From positions 62,001 to 126,000 of the forward strand of contig NZ_JAUYQD010000053.1 of NCBI RefSeq assembly GCF_030697375.1: a stretch of 64,000 nt of DNA. The letters run 5' to 3'. Below, piece by piece: positions 26,965 through 36,691 of this stretch; positions within the stretch are counted from its first letter, which is position 1; every line of letters starts with the position of its first letter. The stretch comes from Rhodoferax sp. GTDB taxonomy: Bacteria; Pseudomonadota; Gammaproteobacteria; Burkholderiales; Burkholderiaceae_C. The notes beneath the pieces were generated by a model. The model saw only the letters and a program-made list of their open reading frames with translations, made no database searches and was not told the DNA's origin. A program made the position numbers and the translations under genes.

Positions 26965-29922
26965 TCAGTACGGTTTGAAGTTGGGTTTGGCGCCCCGCAC
27001 AGGGGTGCTGACCAGGTGGGACGCCAGCCGGGGGGCTGCCCCCACGCCGCCCCGGCGCTCCAGAGTTCCCATCTCCGCAGGACGGCTGCGCATCCGGGGA
27101 GCGTTTTCACCAATATTGAAAAAGGCGATGGACTGCTGCAACTGCTCGGCCTGGCCCGACAATTCCTCGCTGGTGGCGGCCAGCTCTTCGGAGGCCGATG
27201 CATTTTGCTGTGTGGCCTTGCTCAGCTGGCCCATGGCCCCGCCAATTTGCACCACCGACTCGCTTTGCTCGGCACTGGCGGCGGCAATCTCCTGCACCAG
27301 TTCGCTGGTCTTTTGGATGCTGGGCACAATTTCATCGAGCAAGCGTCCGGCGCGCTCCGCAGTGGACACGCTGTTGCCGGCCAGGTCGCCAATTTCCTTG
27401 GCCGCTTCCTGGCTGCGCTCGGCCAGCTTGCGCACCTCGGCCGCCACCACCGCAAAACCCTTGCCATGTTCACCGGCCCGGGCGGCCTCGATGGCCGCGT
27501 TCAAGGCCAGCAAATTGGTCTGGTAGGCGATGTCGTCAACGATGCCGATCTTGGCGGCGATCTGCTTCATCGCCGCCACGGTCTGGCTCACCGCACTGCC
27601 GCCATCGGTGGCTTCCTTGCTGGCCTTGGTCGCCATGCCGTCGGTCACCTTGGCGTTGTCGCTGTTTTGGCCGATCGAGGCCGACATCACCTCGATTTGC
27701 GAGGTGGTTTCCTCCACGCTGGCGGCTTGTTCACTGGCCGCCTGCGACAGGGACTGGGCGGTGGCGCTGACTTGGTTGGCGGCGCCGGTCAGGGCGTCGG
27801 CGGCGGCATGCACTTCGCCCATCACCCGGGTCAGGTTCTCGGCGGTGGAGTTGACGTTGTCCTTGACCTTGCCGAACAGGCCCGCGTAGTCGCGCTGGAT
27901 GCGGTGGGTCAGATCGCCTTCGGCAAACGCGGCCAACACGTCCGAGACGTCGTTCAGGCCCTGCTCGCTCACGTCCATCAACTGGTTCATGCCGGTGGAG
28001 AGGTTCAAGAAGAAGCCGGCTTTGCCCTGCAGATTCAGCCGCTGGGCGAAGTCGCCGCGGGCAGCGGCCTCCACGACGGCGGCCACTTCTTTCTCCACCC
28101 CCACTTCGGCGGTACGGTCCGACCACTCCACCACGGTGCCAACACGGGTGCCCTGCGCGTCCACGATGGGGCTGGCGTTCAAGCCGAAATGCAAGGTGCC
28201 CACCTGGATCTGGGTGCGGTAGGTACCCGTCAATCCGGCCAGCAGGCCACGCTGGTGGGCGGGGTTCTTGTGGAACACATCGATGTTCTGGCCCAGCAGC
28301 TTGCGGGCGTCGAACTGGGGCAGCACCTTGCGCAACTCGGCCTCGTTGCCCTGCATCATGGTGGTGACGGTCTCGTTCATGTAGATGATTTCGTTGCCCG
28401 CGTTGGCAATCATCACGTTGGTGCTGCATTTGTCCAGGGCATTTTTAATGCGCAGATTGGTGCGGGCCGCCTGGGCCGCCTCTTGCAAGGAGGCTTGCAC
28501 CCGGTCCATGGCGTCGCTGATGCGGGCTTTTTGCCCGGGCAGGCGGTCCATGGCCAGGTCGAGCTGGCCGGCGGCATAGGCCGCAGCCACGTCCACCGTC
28601 TTCATGGTGACGGCGATATGCGAGCGCACCAGGTCGTTGATGGACTGGCCCATGGAGCGGTAGGAGCCCTGCAGCGCATCGACCGGCATGCTGTGGTCAA
28701 GCATGCCCAGCTCATGCTGGCGCGCCATCTCTTGCTGCGCCGCTTCAAATTGCTGCAAGGTGCCTTGCATCTGGGCCAGGGAGGCCATCAGCTGCCCGGT
28801 TTCATTGGTGCCGCGCACCGGGATGTCCAGGTTCAAATGGCCCTTGGCCACCGCACCGGCCACCGCCACCGCCTCCGCCACCGGGCCGGTGATGCTGCGG
28901 ACAAAGGCCACCGCCAAGGCCACGGCGGCGACGAGCCCCAGCAGCAGCAGGGCGGCCATGGCGTACAGGGAACTGCGCAATTGGTCCACCCGCTGGTCCA
29001 GCGCCTGGCGCAAAGACTGGGTGGCCAGCGCGTTGAAGTCGTACAGGCTGTCAATGGAGCGGGTGAATTCGTCAAAGTAGGCGTTGGCCGGGTGCTTGAT
29101 CACCGTGGCATTGATCAGGGCCTGGTCTGCCAGCGCCAGGGTTTGCCCCACCAGGGCGCGGCTGGCGTCCGCACGGGCATCCAATGCGGCTTTCATCTCG
29201 GCATTGGCGTCGGTGGCCCGGGCCAGGTTGCGAAACATGTCGCCCTGCACCTCCTGCACCCGCTTGTTCAGGGCCACCAGAGTGGCACGCCCTTCGGGGT
29301 TGATCGCGCCCTGCGCCAGAAAGCCGGTGCCTTGCGCCCGCATGATGCCCAGGTTCTCCCCCAGCCACGGCATGTTCACCAGCGAGGCCTGGATCAGGAA
29401 GTAGGCGTCCACCTCCGGGTCCAGCGACAGGCCGAACTCGCTCAGCACTTCTTCATTGAAAACCAGCACGCTGGCAATGAGCTGGGTATGGAGCTTGGTG
29501 CTGTCGGCCGACTTGAGCTGTTTGCTGCCTACCCCTTGCTCCAGCGTGGCCCAGCGCTCGCGCAGCGCGCTCCACAGCGTCTGGGTTTTGGCCGATGCGC
29601 CCGCCTTCTTGAGCTCACCGTCCAGGTCCGCCATGGCCTTGACCACCTGGTCGCGCATGGCGGGCCGGCGCTCGGCCAGGGTTTCATTGCCGCTCAGTGC
29701 ACCGGCCGACATGCCCCGGTGGGTTTGCACCAGTTGCACCACCTTGGTGATGGTGACCACCGCCGCAGTGGCCATCTCCTCGCGTTCCGCGAAACGCACT
29801 TCCGCCGTGATCTTTTTGAAATACAGGCCTGTGGGAATGGCCACCATGAGCAGGGCGATGAGACCCAGGATGGTGAATTTTTGGGCCAGATTGAGCCGGT
29901 GCAAGAAAGACATGAGCGACAT
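26965..29922 (-). CDS. Large methyl-accepting chemotaxis protein with cytoplasmic PAS-like domain
   Basis: A receptor of 985 residues. TM1 (~15-33), a long periplasmic helical domain (~35-310), TM2 (~320-342), HAMP, then a cytoplasmic PAS-like segment around [22 protein letters not shown] and VVEWSDRT. A second HAMP-like linker and the signalling domain with tip [23 protein letters not shown] follow. Flanking Gln/Glu-rich helices are likely methylation sites. It lies between cheA and cheW in the operon, so it is the cognate receptor of this system. No C-terminal CheR-binding pentapeptide is present (it ends NFKPY). ATG at residue 4 is an alternative start. Confidence 0.92.
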   Translation of the reverse strand: MSLMSFLHRLNLAQKFTILGLIALLMVAIPTGLYFKKITAEVRFAEREEMATAAVVTITKVVQLVQTHRGMSAGALSGNETLAERRPAMRDQVVKAMADLDGELKKAGASAKTQTLWSALRERWATLEQGVGSKQLKSADSTKLHTQLIASVLVFNEEVLSEFGLSLDPEVDAYFLIQASLVNMPWLGENLGIMRAQGTGFLAQGAINPEGRATLVALNKRVQEVQGDMFRNLARATDANAEMKAALDARADASRALVGQTLALADQALINATVIKHPANAYFDEFTRSIDSLYDFNALATQSLRQALDQRVDQLRSSLYAMAALLLLGLVAAVALAVAFVRSITGPVAEAVAVAGAVAKGHLNLDIPVRGTNETGQLMASLAQMQGTLQQFEAAQQEMARQHELGMLDHSMPVDALQGSYRSMGQSINDLVRSHIAVTMKTVDVAAAYAAGQLDLAMDRLPGQKARISDAMDRVQASLQEAAQAARTNLRIKNALDKCSTNVMIANAGNEIIYMNETVTTMMQGNEAELRKVLPQFDARKLLGQNIDVFHKNPAHQRGLLAGLTGTYRTQIQVGTLHFGLNASPIVDAQGTRVGTVVEWSDRTAEVGVEKEVAAVVEAAARGDFAQRLNLQGKAGFFLNLSTGMNQLMDVSEQGLNDVSDVLAAFAEGDLTHRIQRDYAGLFGKVKDNVNSTAENLTRVMGEVHAAADALTGAANQVSATAQSLSQAASEQAASVEETTSQIEVMSASIGQNSDNAKVTDGMATKASKEATDGGSAVSQTVAAMKQIAAKIGIVDDIAYQTNLLALNAAIEAARAGEHGKGFAVVAAEVRKLAERSQEAAKEIGDLAGNSVSTAERAGRLLDEIVPSIQKTSELVQEIAAASAEQSESVVQIGGAMGQLSKATQQNASASEELAATSEELSGQAEQLQQSIAFFNIGENAPRMRSRPAEMGTLERRGGVGAAPRLASHLVSTPVRGAKPNFKPY

Positions 29923-29962
29923 CCCTATGGTTAAGCCTTCACGGCGGGTTTTGTAATGAAGA

Positions 29963-32176
29963 TCAGGAAGAAAACGCAGCGCCTACGGCCTTGGCATGCG
30001 GCCCTGTAGCACCCGGGTCGGCGGTGACCAGCTCGCCCAGCGAGTTCACATCGAGAATCAGCGCCACTTCGCCATTGCCCAGGATGCTGGACCCCGAGAC
30101 GCCGCGCAAGGTTTTGAACAGGCGCCCCAGGGGTTTGATCACGGTTTGCTGCTGGCCCAGCAGCGCCTCCACCTCGATGCCGTACTGGCCGCGCGGGGCA
30201 TTGACCACCACCACACTCACCCGTTCGGTGTGCGCGGACTCCAGGCTGTACAGGGTGCGCAGGCGCACCACCGGCAGCACAGCCCCCCGCAACTCCAGGC
30301 AGTGGCGCCCCGAAGCGTCCGCCTGAACGTCGCGCTCCCCGGCTTTGATCACCTCCACCACCGACTCCAGCGGCAGCACGAATTTGGACTTGCCCACGCC
30401 GACCAGAAAGCCGTCGATGATGGCCAGCGTGAGCGGCAGGCGGATGTCCACCTGCAGGCCCCGCCCCGGATGACTCACCAGCCGGATGGAACCACGCAGG
30501 GCTTCGATGTTGCGGCGCACCACGTCCATGCCGACACCGCGCCCGGACAGGTTGGTGACCTGCTCCGCCGTGGAGAAGCCAGGCTCGAAAATCAGCATGT
30601 GGATGTCGTTGTCGCTGGGCACGGTGCCTGGCTCCACCAGGCCCCGGTTCCAGGCCCGCTGCAACACCCGCTCGCGGTTGATGCCACGGCCATCGTCTTC
30701 GATGCGGATCAAAATGGCACCGGTTTCATGGCGCGCACTCAAGACCAGCCGGCCGGCCGGCGCCTTGCCCGCGGCCAGGCGCTCCTGGGGCGTCTCCAGG
30801 CCATGGTCCAGTGCATTGCGCACCAGGTGCATGAGCGGATCGGCAATTTTTTCGACCATGGATTTGTCCAGTTCCGCGTCGCCCCCCTCGATCTCGAAAT
30901 TCACCTCCTTGCCCAGGCTGGAGGCGGTGTCCCGCACCACCCGCCTGAAGCGGCTGAAGGTCTCGCCGACCGGCACCATGCGCAGGCCCAGCGTGCCGTT
31001 GCGGATTTCCTCGATCAGGCTGTTCATGTGCAGATTGGCCTCGATCAGGCCGGTGTTGCGGGCCTCCCGGGCCCGCAGCGTGGCGCCGGCGCCGGCAATG
31101 ACCAGCTCGCCCAGCAGATTGATGACGGCATCCAGGCGGTCCGCCTGGACCCGGATGTAGCGGTCCTCGGTCGGCGCGTTGTCACGGATTTTTTGCTGTT
31201 TCCCCAAGGCCGCCGCCACCACCTCGGGCGGCACGCCAGCTTGCGCCGCCAGCAGGTCACCAATTTTGGGTTTCTCCACCCAAGGCATGCCGGGGGTCTG
31301 TCGCTGGGTGGACAGCAGCTGTTCGAGCGTGTCCTGCGACACCGCTCCCACCGAGACCAGCAACTCGCCCAGACGCGGGGTTTCCGGCATGTCCTCGATG
31401 GCCCGGGCCAACTTCTGCCCCGGCGTTTCCGGCGCCACCACGCGGAACTCGCAGTCCTCCAGTACAAAGCTGAATGCGCCCTCAATGTCCTCGCGCTGGG
31501 CAGTGGTCTCCAGTTCCATGGAGAACCCCAGGTAACAGCTCTCGGGGTCCAGCGTGGCCAGCGGGGGCAGCGCCTGTGTGCCGCAGCGCACGGCCACCAC
31601 GCGGCCCATGCCGCCCAGGTAGCGGGCGATGGACAGCGGGTCCATGCCGTTGCGGAAGGTCTCTGGACCAAAATGCGCGGAAATGCTCCAGATGCGCAAC
31701 GCACCGGCCGTGGCCTCGGGGGCTGCCGGTGCGCTGTTTACGTCGGCGGCGACCCGCGGCCCTTGCGCCAAGGCCTGGAGCTGGACGACCAGGTCGGCAC
31801 GGCTGTCTTTCTCTTGCGGCGTGTCGGCATATTCGTCACTGGCGGTGTCCACCAGAAACTTGATCTGGTCGTTGCACTGCAGCAGCAGCGTGCTGATTTC
31901 GGGGCTGAGCGCAACCACGCCTTCGCGCATTTTGTCGAGCAAGGTCTCGACATGGTGGGTGAACTCCACCACCCGGTGCAACCCGAAAATGCCCGCCGAT
32001 CCTTTGACGGTGTGGGCACAGCGAAACAGGGAGTCCAGCAGTTCACGGCTGTCCGGTTGCTCTTCCAACTCCAGCAACAGGGTTTCGATGGCCTCGATCT
32101 GCTCCGCCGCCTCGCTGATGAAGGCGGGCATGGCCGCCGCAATGAAATCGTGGTCGGCATCGGTGTTGTGGCCCAT
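29963..32176 (-). CDS. cheA: Chemotaxis histidine kinase CheA with tandem MshEN-like motifs
   Basis: P1 Hpt domain with phospho-acceptor His55 ([11 protein letters not shown]). Residues ~160-248 form an unassigned globular domain. Two 24-residue motifs follow, 268-291 ([14 protein letters not shown]...) and 304-327 ([14 protein letters not shown]...), that fit the MshEN pattern known for c-di-GMP binding. Then come the dimerisation domain, the P4 ATPase ([27 protein letters not shown]) and a CheW-like P5. The normal P2 domain is replaced by this middle section. It lies 3 bp downstream of the STAS gene. As the operon kinase it should phosphorylate CheY, CheB and perhaps the neighbouring receivers. 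Confidence 0.93.
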   Translation of the reverse strand: MGHNTDADHDFIAAAMPAFISEAAEQIEAIETLLLELEEQPDSRELLDSLFRCAHTVKGSAGIFGLHRVVEFTHHVETLLDKMREGVVALSPEISTLLLQCNDQIKFLVDTASDEYADTPQEKDSRADLVVQLQALAQGPRVAADVNSAPAAPEATAGALRIWSISAHFGPETFRNGMDPLSIARYLGGMGRVVAVRCGTQALPPLATLDPESCYLGFSMELETTAQREDIEGAFSFVLEDCEFRVVAPETPGQKLARAIEDMPETPRLGELLVSVGAVSQDTLEQLLSTQRQTPGMPWVEKPKIGDLLAAQAGVPPEVVAAALGKQQKIRDNAPTEDRYIRVQADRLDAVINLLGELVIAGAGATLRAREARNTGLIEANLHMNSLIEEIRNGTLGLRMVPVGETFSRFRRVVRDTASSLGKEVNFEIEGGDAELDKSMVEKIADPLMHLVRNALDHGLETPQERLAAGKAPAGRLVLSARHETGAILIRIEDDGRGINRERVLQRAWNRGLVEPGTVPSDNDIHMLIFEPGFSTAEQVTNLSGRGVGMDVVRRNIEALRGSIRLVSHPGRGLQVDIRLPLTLAIIDGFLVGVGKSKFVLPLESVVEVIKAGERDVQADASGRHCLELRGAVLPVVRLRTLYSLESAHTERVSVVVVNAPRGQYGIEVEALLGQQQTVIKPLGRLFKTLRGVSGSSILGNGEVALILDVNSLGELVTADPGATGPHAKAVGAAFSS

Positions 32177-32179
32177 GTC

Positions 32180-32482
32180 TCATGCCTCCTCAGTTTCGCC
32201 GCTGGCCAGGTGCTGCGGGTCCAGCCAGTGGCCCAGGCCCAGGGTGCGGCAAGCCTCGGCAAACACCGCGCTGGCTTCGACCAGGCGCCAAGCCCGGCCG
32301 CCTTGGCTGAGCGCCACCAGCAGTTGCAGACCGGCACCGTCCACCTCGGCCACCTCGCGTGCCGAGATTTCCAGGCTCCCCGTGGAGGGCGCCTGCTGCG
32401 CCACCCACGCCAGCAAGGCATCGCGCAACGCCAGCGCACTGTAGATATTCAACTCTGACGGGAGCTCAAACCGGTTATCCAT
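32180..32482 (-). CDS. STAS domain protein of the che operon
   Basis: A single STAS (anti-sigma-factor-antagonist-like) domain of 100 residues: FELPSELNIYSALALRDALL, VAEVDGAGLQLLVAL. The position of the usual phosphorylatable Ser/Thr (D-S/T-x-G) reads D-G-A-G, so regulation by kinase-type phosphorylation is doubtful. The ATG at 32482 has GGAG six nt upstream and is preferred to ATGs at 32494 and 32512. It lies between cheY and cheA, a position seen in other betaproteobacterial che clusters. Its role is unknown. Confidence 0.85.
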   Translation of the reverse strand: MDNRFELPSELNIYSALALRDALLAWVAQQAPSTGSLEISAREVAEVDGAGLQLLVALSQGGRAWRLVEASAVFAEACRTLGLGHWLDPQHLASGETEEA

Positions 32483-32548
32483 GAAATTCTCCATGCGGTT
32501 TCCACCAACCAAAACGAACGGGGAGGGGCGACACGCCCCCGGCGGCGC

Positions 32549-32914
32549 CTACACGCAGAGTTTGCCGACGGCGGAGACCAGTTGCGAGGGCGAAAAAGGT
32601 TTCACCATCCAGGCTTTGGCCCCTGCGGCCCGGCCCTCTTCTTTCCTGGCCTCCTGGCTTTCGGTGGTGAGCATGAGGATGGGCATGAATTTGTAGGAAG
32701 GCAGCTTTTTGGTCGCTTTGACAAATTCAATGCCATTCATGATGGGCATGTTGACATCGCAGACCGCCATGTGAACCTGCCGCCCGTCGAGCAGCGCCAA
32801 CGCGGCCTGACCATCGCCGGCTTCAATCACGTTGTACCCCGCGCCGGTCAATGCGATTTTGACCACTTGGCGCAAGCTGGTGGAATCATCAATCACCAAG
32901 ATCGTTTTTGCCAT
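32549..32914 (-). CDS. cheY: Chemotaxis response regulator, CheY-like
   Basis: A receiver of 121 residues: ILVIDDSTSLRQ, phospho-acceptor Asp53 (AVCDVNMPIMNG), TTES and VKPF. The ATG at 32914 is preceded by GGGAGG at 7 nt. It is the first gene of the che operon on the minus strand. No cheZ is present in the window. The sequence belongs to the Asn-Gly subtype (MPIMNG), common in type IV pilus or alternative chemosensory systems as well as flagellar ones. Confidence 0.92.
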   Translation of the reverse strand: MAKTILVIDDSTSLRQVVKIALTGAGYNVIEAGDGQAALALLDGRQVHMAVCDVNMPIMNGIEFVKATKKLPSYKFMPILMLTTESQEARKEEGRAAGAKAWMVKPFSPSQLVSAVGKLCV

Positions 32915-33169
32915 TCCCGCCTCCCTAAAAAATCGTTTCATGGCTACAAACCCGGGGTGCCATGCCGCTTGGCATCCCCGCATTTCAAGACATCGACTGA
33001 GCGAGTGACATCGCCAGTTACGCTTGTTTTGACATGCATTTTTTGTTGCATGGTAGCCCGATTCTTTTGCGCGTGCGCGAAAAGGCTCTAATTTCTTGCC
33101 ACATTCAAGGCGCCCCCACCCGCCAAGGTGGCCCGCCTGCGAACGCCAGCATCTTCACGCGCCCGGAGC

Positions 33170-33191
33170 AAAGCCCCCGGTCTGGGGCCTT
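33170..33191 (-). terminator. Weak terminator-like hairpin downstream of pgk
   Basis: On the minus strand, GGCCCC and GGGGGC around AGACC form a short GC stem followed by TTTGCT. The T-run is short and there is a mismatch in the extended stem. It could end pgk transcription before the che operon. Confidence 0.35.
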
Positions 33192-33210
33192 GTGTTCCAA
33201 GTCTATTTTG

Positions 33211-33260
33211 GCCTCTAGCCCTTGTGTTGATTGCGCAAGCAGCTATTAAAACAGGAGCAA
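33211..33260 (+). repeat. 50-nt dispersed repeat, intergenic copy abutting the pgk stop
   Basis: GCCTCTAGCCCTT, TTGCGCAAGCAGCTAT and AGCAA occur at family spacing. The last base is immediately adjacent to the pgk stop codon (33261-33263). The frame that is open in other copies is open here too. Confidence 0.85.
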
Positions 33261-34454
33261 TTATCGGACAGCACGGCGTGCCAACACCTCAAAAGCGGGC
33301 AAGGTCTTGCCTTCCAGCACTTCGAGGAACGCACCGCCCCCGGTAGAGATATAGCCCACCTGTTTTTCGATGCCGTATTTGGCGATGGCCGCCAGCGTGT
33401 CACCGCCGCCAGCGATGGAAAACGCGCTGGACTCGGCAATGGCCTGGGCAATGGTCTTGGTGCCGTTCTCGAACGCGGCAAACTCGAACACGCCTACGGG
33501 TCCGTTCCAGACAATGCTGCCCGCCAACTTCAGTTGAGCGGCCAGCGCCTGCGCGGTCTGGGGGCCGATATCCAGGATCAGGTCGTCGTCTTCCACTTCG
33601 GTGGCCGCCTTGACGGTGGCCGGTGCATCGGCCGAGAAGGCTTTGGCGGTGACCACGTCGGTGGGGATGGGCACGGCCGCACCGCGGGCCTTCATGGCTT
33701 CGATCACCGCAATAGCTTCACCCAGCAGGTCGGGTTCGGCCAGGCTTTTGCCGATTTTCAGGCCCGCTGCCAGCATGAAGGTGTTGGCAATGCCGCCGCC
33801 CACAATGAGCTGGTCCACGTTGTTGGCCAGGCTCTTCAAAATGGTGAGCTTGGTCGAGACCTTGGAGCCCGCCACGATGGCGACCAGGGGGCGCTTGGGT
33901 GCCAGGAAAGCCTTGGAAATGGCGTCCATCTCGGCCGCCAGCAAGGGGCCTGCGCAGGCGATGGGGGCATATTGGGCGATGCCGTAGGTGCTGGCCTCGG
34001 CACGGTGGGCGGTGCCAAAGGCGTCGTGCACAAAAATGTCGCACAGGGCGGCAATCTTGCGCGACAGGGTTTCGTCGTTCTTCTTCTCCCCCTTGTTGAC
34101 GCGGCAGTTTTCCAGCAGCACCAGTTGGCCGGGCTGCACCTCTACGCCCTCCACCCAATTGGCCAACACGGGCACCTCGCGGCCCAGCAGCTCACCCATA
34201 CGCACCGCCACCGGCGCCAGCGAGTCTTCCGGCGTAAAAGCGCCTTCGGTAGGACGGCCCAGGTGGGAGGTCACCATGACGGCCGCGCCGGCCGCCAGCG
34301 CCATCTGGATGGCGGGAATGCTGGCGCGGATGCGGGTGTCTTCGGTGATGCGCCCGGCATCGTCTTGCGGCACGTTCAGGTCGGCACGGATAAAAACACG
34401 TTTGCCGGCCACTTGGCCTTGGGCGCACAGGTCGGCGAATCGAATGACGTTCAT
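33261..34454 (-). CDS. pgk: Phosphoglycerate kinase
   Basis: It interconverts 1,3-bisphosphoglycerate and ATP with 3-phosphoglycerate. The 397-residue protein shows the RADLNVPQD substrate motif, [10 protein letters not shown], the hinge [11 protein letters not shown], and [12 protein letters not shown] with GGGDTLAAI for nucleotide binding. The ATG at 34454 follows GAAGG at wide spacing. The gene has its own 109-bp upstream region after azlD. Together with fba and pyk, three central glycolytic genes are in this window. Confidence 0.97.
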   Translation of the reverse strand: MNVIRFADLCAQGQVAGKRVFIRADLNVPQDDAGRITEDTRIRASIPAIQMALAAGAAVMVTSHLGRPTEGAFTPEDSLAPVAVRMGELLGREVPVLANWVEGVEVQPGQLVLLENCRVNKGEKKNDETLSRKIAALCDIFVHDAFGTAHRAEASTYGIAQYAPIACAGPLLAAEMDAISKAFLAPKRPLVAIVAGSKVSTKLTILKSLANNVDQLIVGGGIANTFMLAAGLKIGKSLAEPDLLGEAIAVIEAMKARGAAVPIPTDVVTAKAFSADAPATVKAATEVEDDDLILDIGPQTAQALAAQLKLAGSIVWNGPVGVFEFAAFENGTKTIAQAIAESSAFSIAGGGDTLAAIAKYGIEKQVGYISTGGGAFLEVLEGKTLPAFEVLARRAVR

Positions 34455-34563
34455 GGGGGAGCCTTCAAGTTAAGAAAAAAATGGGGGAATACACACCGGA
34501 TGGATCGAACGGTTGGGATTGTAAAAGTGCGGGGAGCATCGGCCTTACGTACCCACCACAAAC

Positions 34564-34926
34564 CTACCAGCCCAGACCGATGTGCAAGGGCAGGTACACC
34601 GCCATCCCCGCCACAATGGTTCCCAGCACGGCCTGCCCGGCGCCCCGGCGCAGGAAAAAATAGACGCCGCCCGCCAACACGGCATACAGCCGGGCGTCGT
34701 GCAGGGAATGGATTACAGCGCCCTGCGTCATGACAATTTCCGGCGCGATGACCGCCGACAGCGCCGCAATGGGGGCATATTGCAGGCCCCGCTGTGCCCA
34801 GTGGGGCAGGGCCCAGTCCTTTTCGGACAAAAAGAAAAAGGAACGCGCCAGCACCGTCACGCCGGCCATGCCAACGATGGTGAGCAGGGTCCAGGCGTCG
34901 GTCTCGCCGGTGAAGAAACGCTCCAT
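34564..34926 (-). CDS. azlD: AzlD-type branched-chain amino acid exporter small subunit
   Basis: A hydrophobic protein of 120 residues with about four membrane segments (TLLTIVGMAGVTVLARSFF, GVYFFLRRGAGQAVLGTIVAGMAVYL), typical AzlD. It works with AzlC to export branched-chain or related amino acids. The ATG at 34926 lies 2 bp from the azlC stop. The frame extends far upstream inside azlC, but only this start gives the conserved N-terminus (MERFFTG). Confidence 0.88.
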   Translation of the reverse strand: MERFFTGETDAWTLLTIVGMAGVTVLARSFFFLSEKDWALPHWAQRGLQYAPIAALSAVIAPEIVMTQGAVIHSLHDARLYAVLAGGVYFFLRRGAGQAVLGTIVAGMAVYLPLHIGLGW

Positions 34927-34928
34927 GC

Positions 34929-35672
34929 CTAGGCGCCTTCCTGGGGTGGCTGGTGCAAGGGCACCGCAGGTTTTTCCAGCAGCAGGCACAAACCCACGGC
35001 TGACGCAATGGCCAACAGGATGTTGAGCTTCAAAGGCAGGGCATACGCAGCCACACCCACGACCGCCGCCACTGCCGCCGACATCCAGCGCAAACGGCTG
35101 CTGGCCAGCGAGCACAGCATGCCCACCAAGGCGAGAATGCCGGCAAAACCCAGCCCCCAGGAGGTGGGAATGGCGTTGGCCAGCACCACCCCCAGCGCGC
35201 TGCAAAAGGTCCAGCTGAACCAGTTGATGCTGCCATTGCCCGCCAGATAGGCCATCTGCGCCAGACGGCCCGCAGCGTCGTGCGCGGGCGTGCTGAAACG
35301 CTTCACAAACAATACATAGGTGAGGTCAGCGGTCAAATACCCCGTCACCAAGCGCTGCCAGCGCGGCAAATGCATCACATAGGGGCGCAGATGGGCGCTG
35401 AACACCACAAAACGCAGGTTGACACAAAAAGCCGTCGCCAAAATCACCCACATGGGCGCCCCCGCCAACAACAAGGGAATGGCGGCCAACTGGGAGCTGC
35501 CGGCAAACACGATCAAGCCCATGAGCAAGGCCTCCACCGTGCTCATGCCCGACTTGACCATGGCCACACCGGTCATCAGGCCCCAGGCCGCAATCCCGGG
35601 GGCCACGCCCAGCATGTCAACAACCCCCCGGCGAAACTCGGCATGGCGGTGGTGGGCGGGCAGGAAAAACAT
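34929..35672 (-). CDS. azlC: AzlC family branched-chain amino acid exporter large subunit
   Basis: A polytopic membrane protein of 247 residues with the family motif GLIVFAGSSQLAAIPLL and NLRFVVFSAHLRPY. It has roughly seven or eight membrane segments. Its ATG shares a base with the fmt stop (TGATG), so it is translationally coupled to fmt. That is a housekeeping link without an obvious functional connection. Confidence 0.9.
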   Translation of the reverse strand: MFFLPAHHRHAEFRRGVVDMLGVAPGIAAWGLMTGVAMVKSGMSTVEALLMGLIVFAGSSQLAAIPLLLAGAPMWVILATAFCVNLRFVVFSAHLRPYVMHLPRWQRLVTGYLTADLTYVLFVKRFSTPAHDAAGRLAQMAYLAGNGSINWFSWTFCSALGVVLANAIPTSWGLGFAGILALVGMLCSLASSRLRWMSAAVAAVVGVAAYALPLKLNILLAIASAVGLCLLLEKPAVPLHQPPQEGA

Positions 35673-36691
35673 CAGACCACGGGAGTCGGCAGTTCGAATC
35701 GCATGCCCACTTGCACATCAAAGCCACGCAGGAAGTCGGCCACCGGCAACCGTTTGCCGCCGGGGCGCTGCAACTCGGTCAGAACCACTATTGAATTCAT
35801 AGCTGCTACCGCAATACCTGCGGGGGCCACAGCCACAATTGATCCTAATTCAAGCGGCTGGATGGGTGTTGCTGCCTCAGTAACATGGGCAGCCCATACC
35901 TTGATGATTTCACCCGACAAGGTGGTGTTGGCCACGGGAAAGGGGTTGAACGCCCGCACCCGCCGCACAATGGCCTGTGCGGGCAGGCGCCAGTCGATGG
36001 CCGCTTCGTGTTTTTCGATTTTGTGGGCGTAGGTCACGCCCTCGGAGGGCTGCTTTTCGGGCTGCAATTTCCCTGCAGACGCCAACTCCAGCGCCTGCAC
36101 CACCATCTCAGCCCCCAACTCGGCCACGCGGTCGTGCAGCACCGCCGTGGTGTCGCCCTCCCCAATGGTCAGGCTACGCACCAGCAGCATGTCGCCGGTG
36201 TCCAGCCCCGCGTCCATCTGCATGATGGTGACGCCGGTATGGGTGTCACCGGCTTCAATGGCGCGGTGGATGGGTGCCGCCCCGCGCCAGCGTGGCAGCA
36301 GCGAGCCGTGGATATTCAAGCACCCCAGCTTGCGTGGCGTGAGCGCCATATCATCCAGCACCCACTGCGGCAGGATCAGTCCATAGGCCGCCACCACCAT
36401 CACATCGGCATCGGCGTCTGCAATGGCTTGGCGGGCCGCCGCCGCATCCTGCGGATACTTGCCATCCAGGCGCAGGCTGCGCGGCTGGGCTACCGGGATG
36501 CCCTGCTCCAGCGCGAACTGTTTGACCGCCGAGGCCTGCAGTTTCATGCCGCGCCCGGCCGGGCGGTCGGGCTGGGTCAACACCAAAGCGATAGTGTGGC
36601 CCGCAGCGTGCAGGTGTTCCAACGCAATGCGGGCAAATTCGGGCGTACCGCCAAAGATGACCCGCAAGGGCCGCGCCTGCGCGCCGCTCAA
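35672..36691 (-). CDS. fmt: Methionyl-tRNA formyltransferase
   Basis: Fmt formylates initiator Met-tRNA. Motifs: [40 protein letters not shown], and the C-terminal domain ending [18 protein letters not shown]. The start is a TTG at 36691 that overlaps the def stop as TTGA, with GAGGA six nt upstream inside def. No ATG or GTG is available at the conserved N-terminus. The C-terminal domain carries a sense copy of the 50-nt repeat (35785-35834), replacing the usual residues with AVAAMNSIV. Confidence 0.95.
   Translation of the reverse strand: MSGAQARPLRVIFGGTPEFARIALEHLHAAGHTIALVLTQPDRPAGRGMKLQASAVKQFALEQGIPVAQPRSLRLDGKYPQDAAAARQAIADADADVMVVAAYGLILPQWVLDDMALTPRKLGCLNIHGSLLPRWRGAAPIHRAIEAGDTHTGVTIMQMDAGLDTGDMLLVRSLTIGEGDTTAVLHDRVAELGAEMVVQALELASAGKLQPEKQPSEGVTYAHKIEKHEAAIDWRLPAQAIVRRVRAFNPFPVANTTLSGEIIKVWAAHVTEAATPIQPLELGSIVAVAPAGIAVAAMNSIVVLTELQRPGGKRLPVADFLRGFDVQVGMRFELPTPVV
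35785..35834 (-). repeat. 50-nt dispersed repeat, in-frame sense copy inside fmt
   Basis: On the fmt coding strand GGCC, ATTGCG and the long block AGCAGCTATGAATT followed by AATAG align ungapped with the family. It encodes [16 protein letters not shown], in the same repeat frame as the purK copy. Confidence 0.65.

Larger units (their letters stand above)
32915..33260. other. 346-bp intergenic region between pgk and cheY
   Basis: No coding sequence is supported here. The pgk-proximal end holds a copy of the 50-nt repeat and a weak terminator-like hairpin. The cheY-proximal ~200 bp should contain the che operon promoter, but I see no convincing sigma-70, sigma-28 or sigma-54 match. Confidence 0.6.

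Noticed and set aside
25816-29934. A 1372-codon open frame on the plus strand opposite cheR, cheW and the large chemoreceptor
   Set aside because: It is a mirror frame of high-GC codon use. The minus strand carries clear, conserved che proteins across the same interval, and the plus-strand product has no recognisable domain.
33007-33036. Sigma-28 (FliA) promoter upstream of cheY
   Set aside because: TCAAAACA and GGCGATGT are present, but the spacing is two bases short and the -10 is poor.
35685-35715. tRNA-like GTTCGAATC near the end of fmt
   Set aside because: Only the T-loop-like string is present, with no acceptor stem or anticodon arm, and it encodes the conserved fmt C-terminus.
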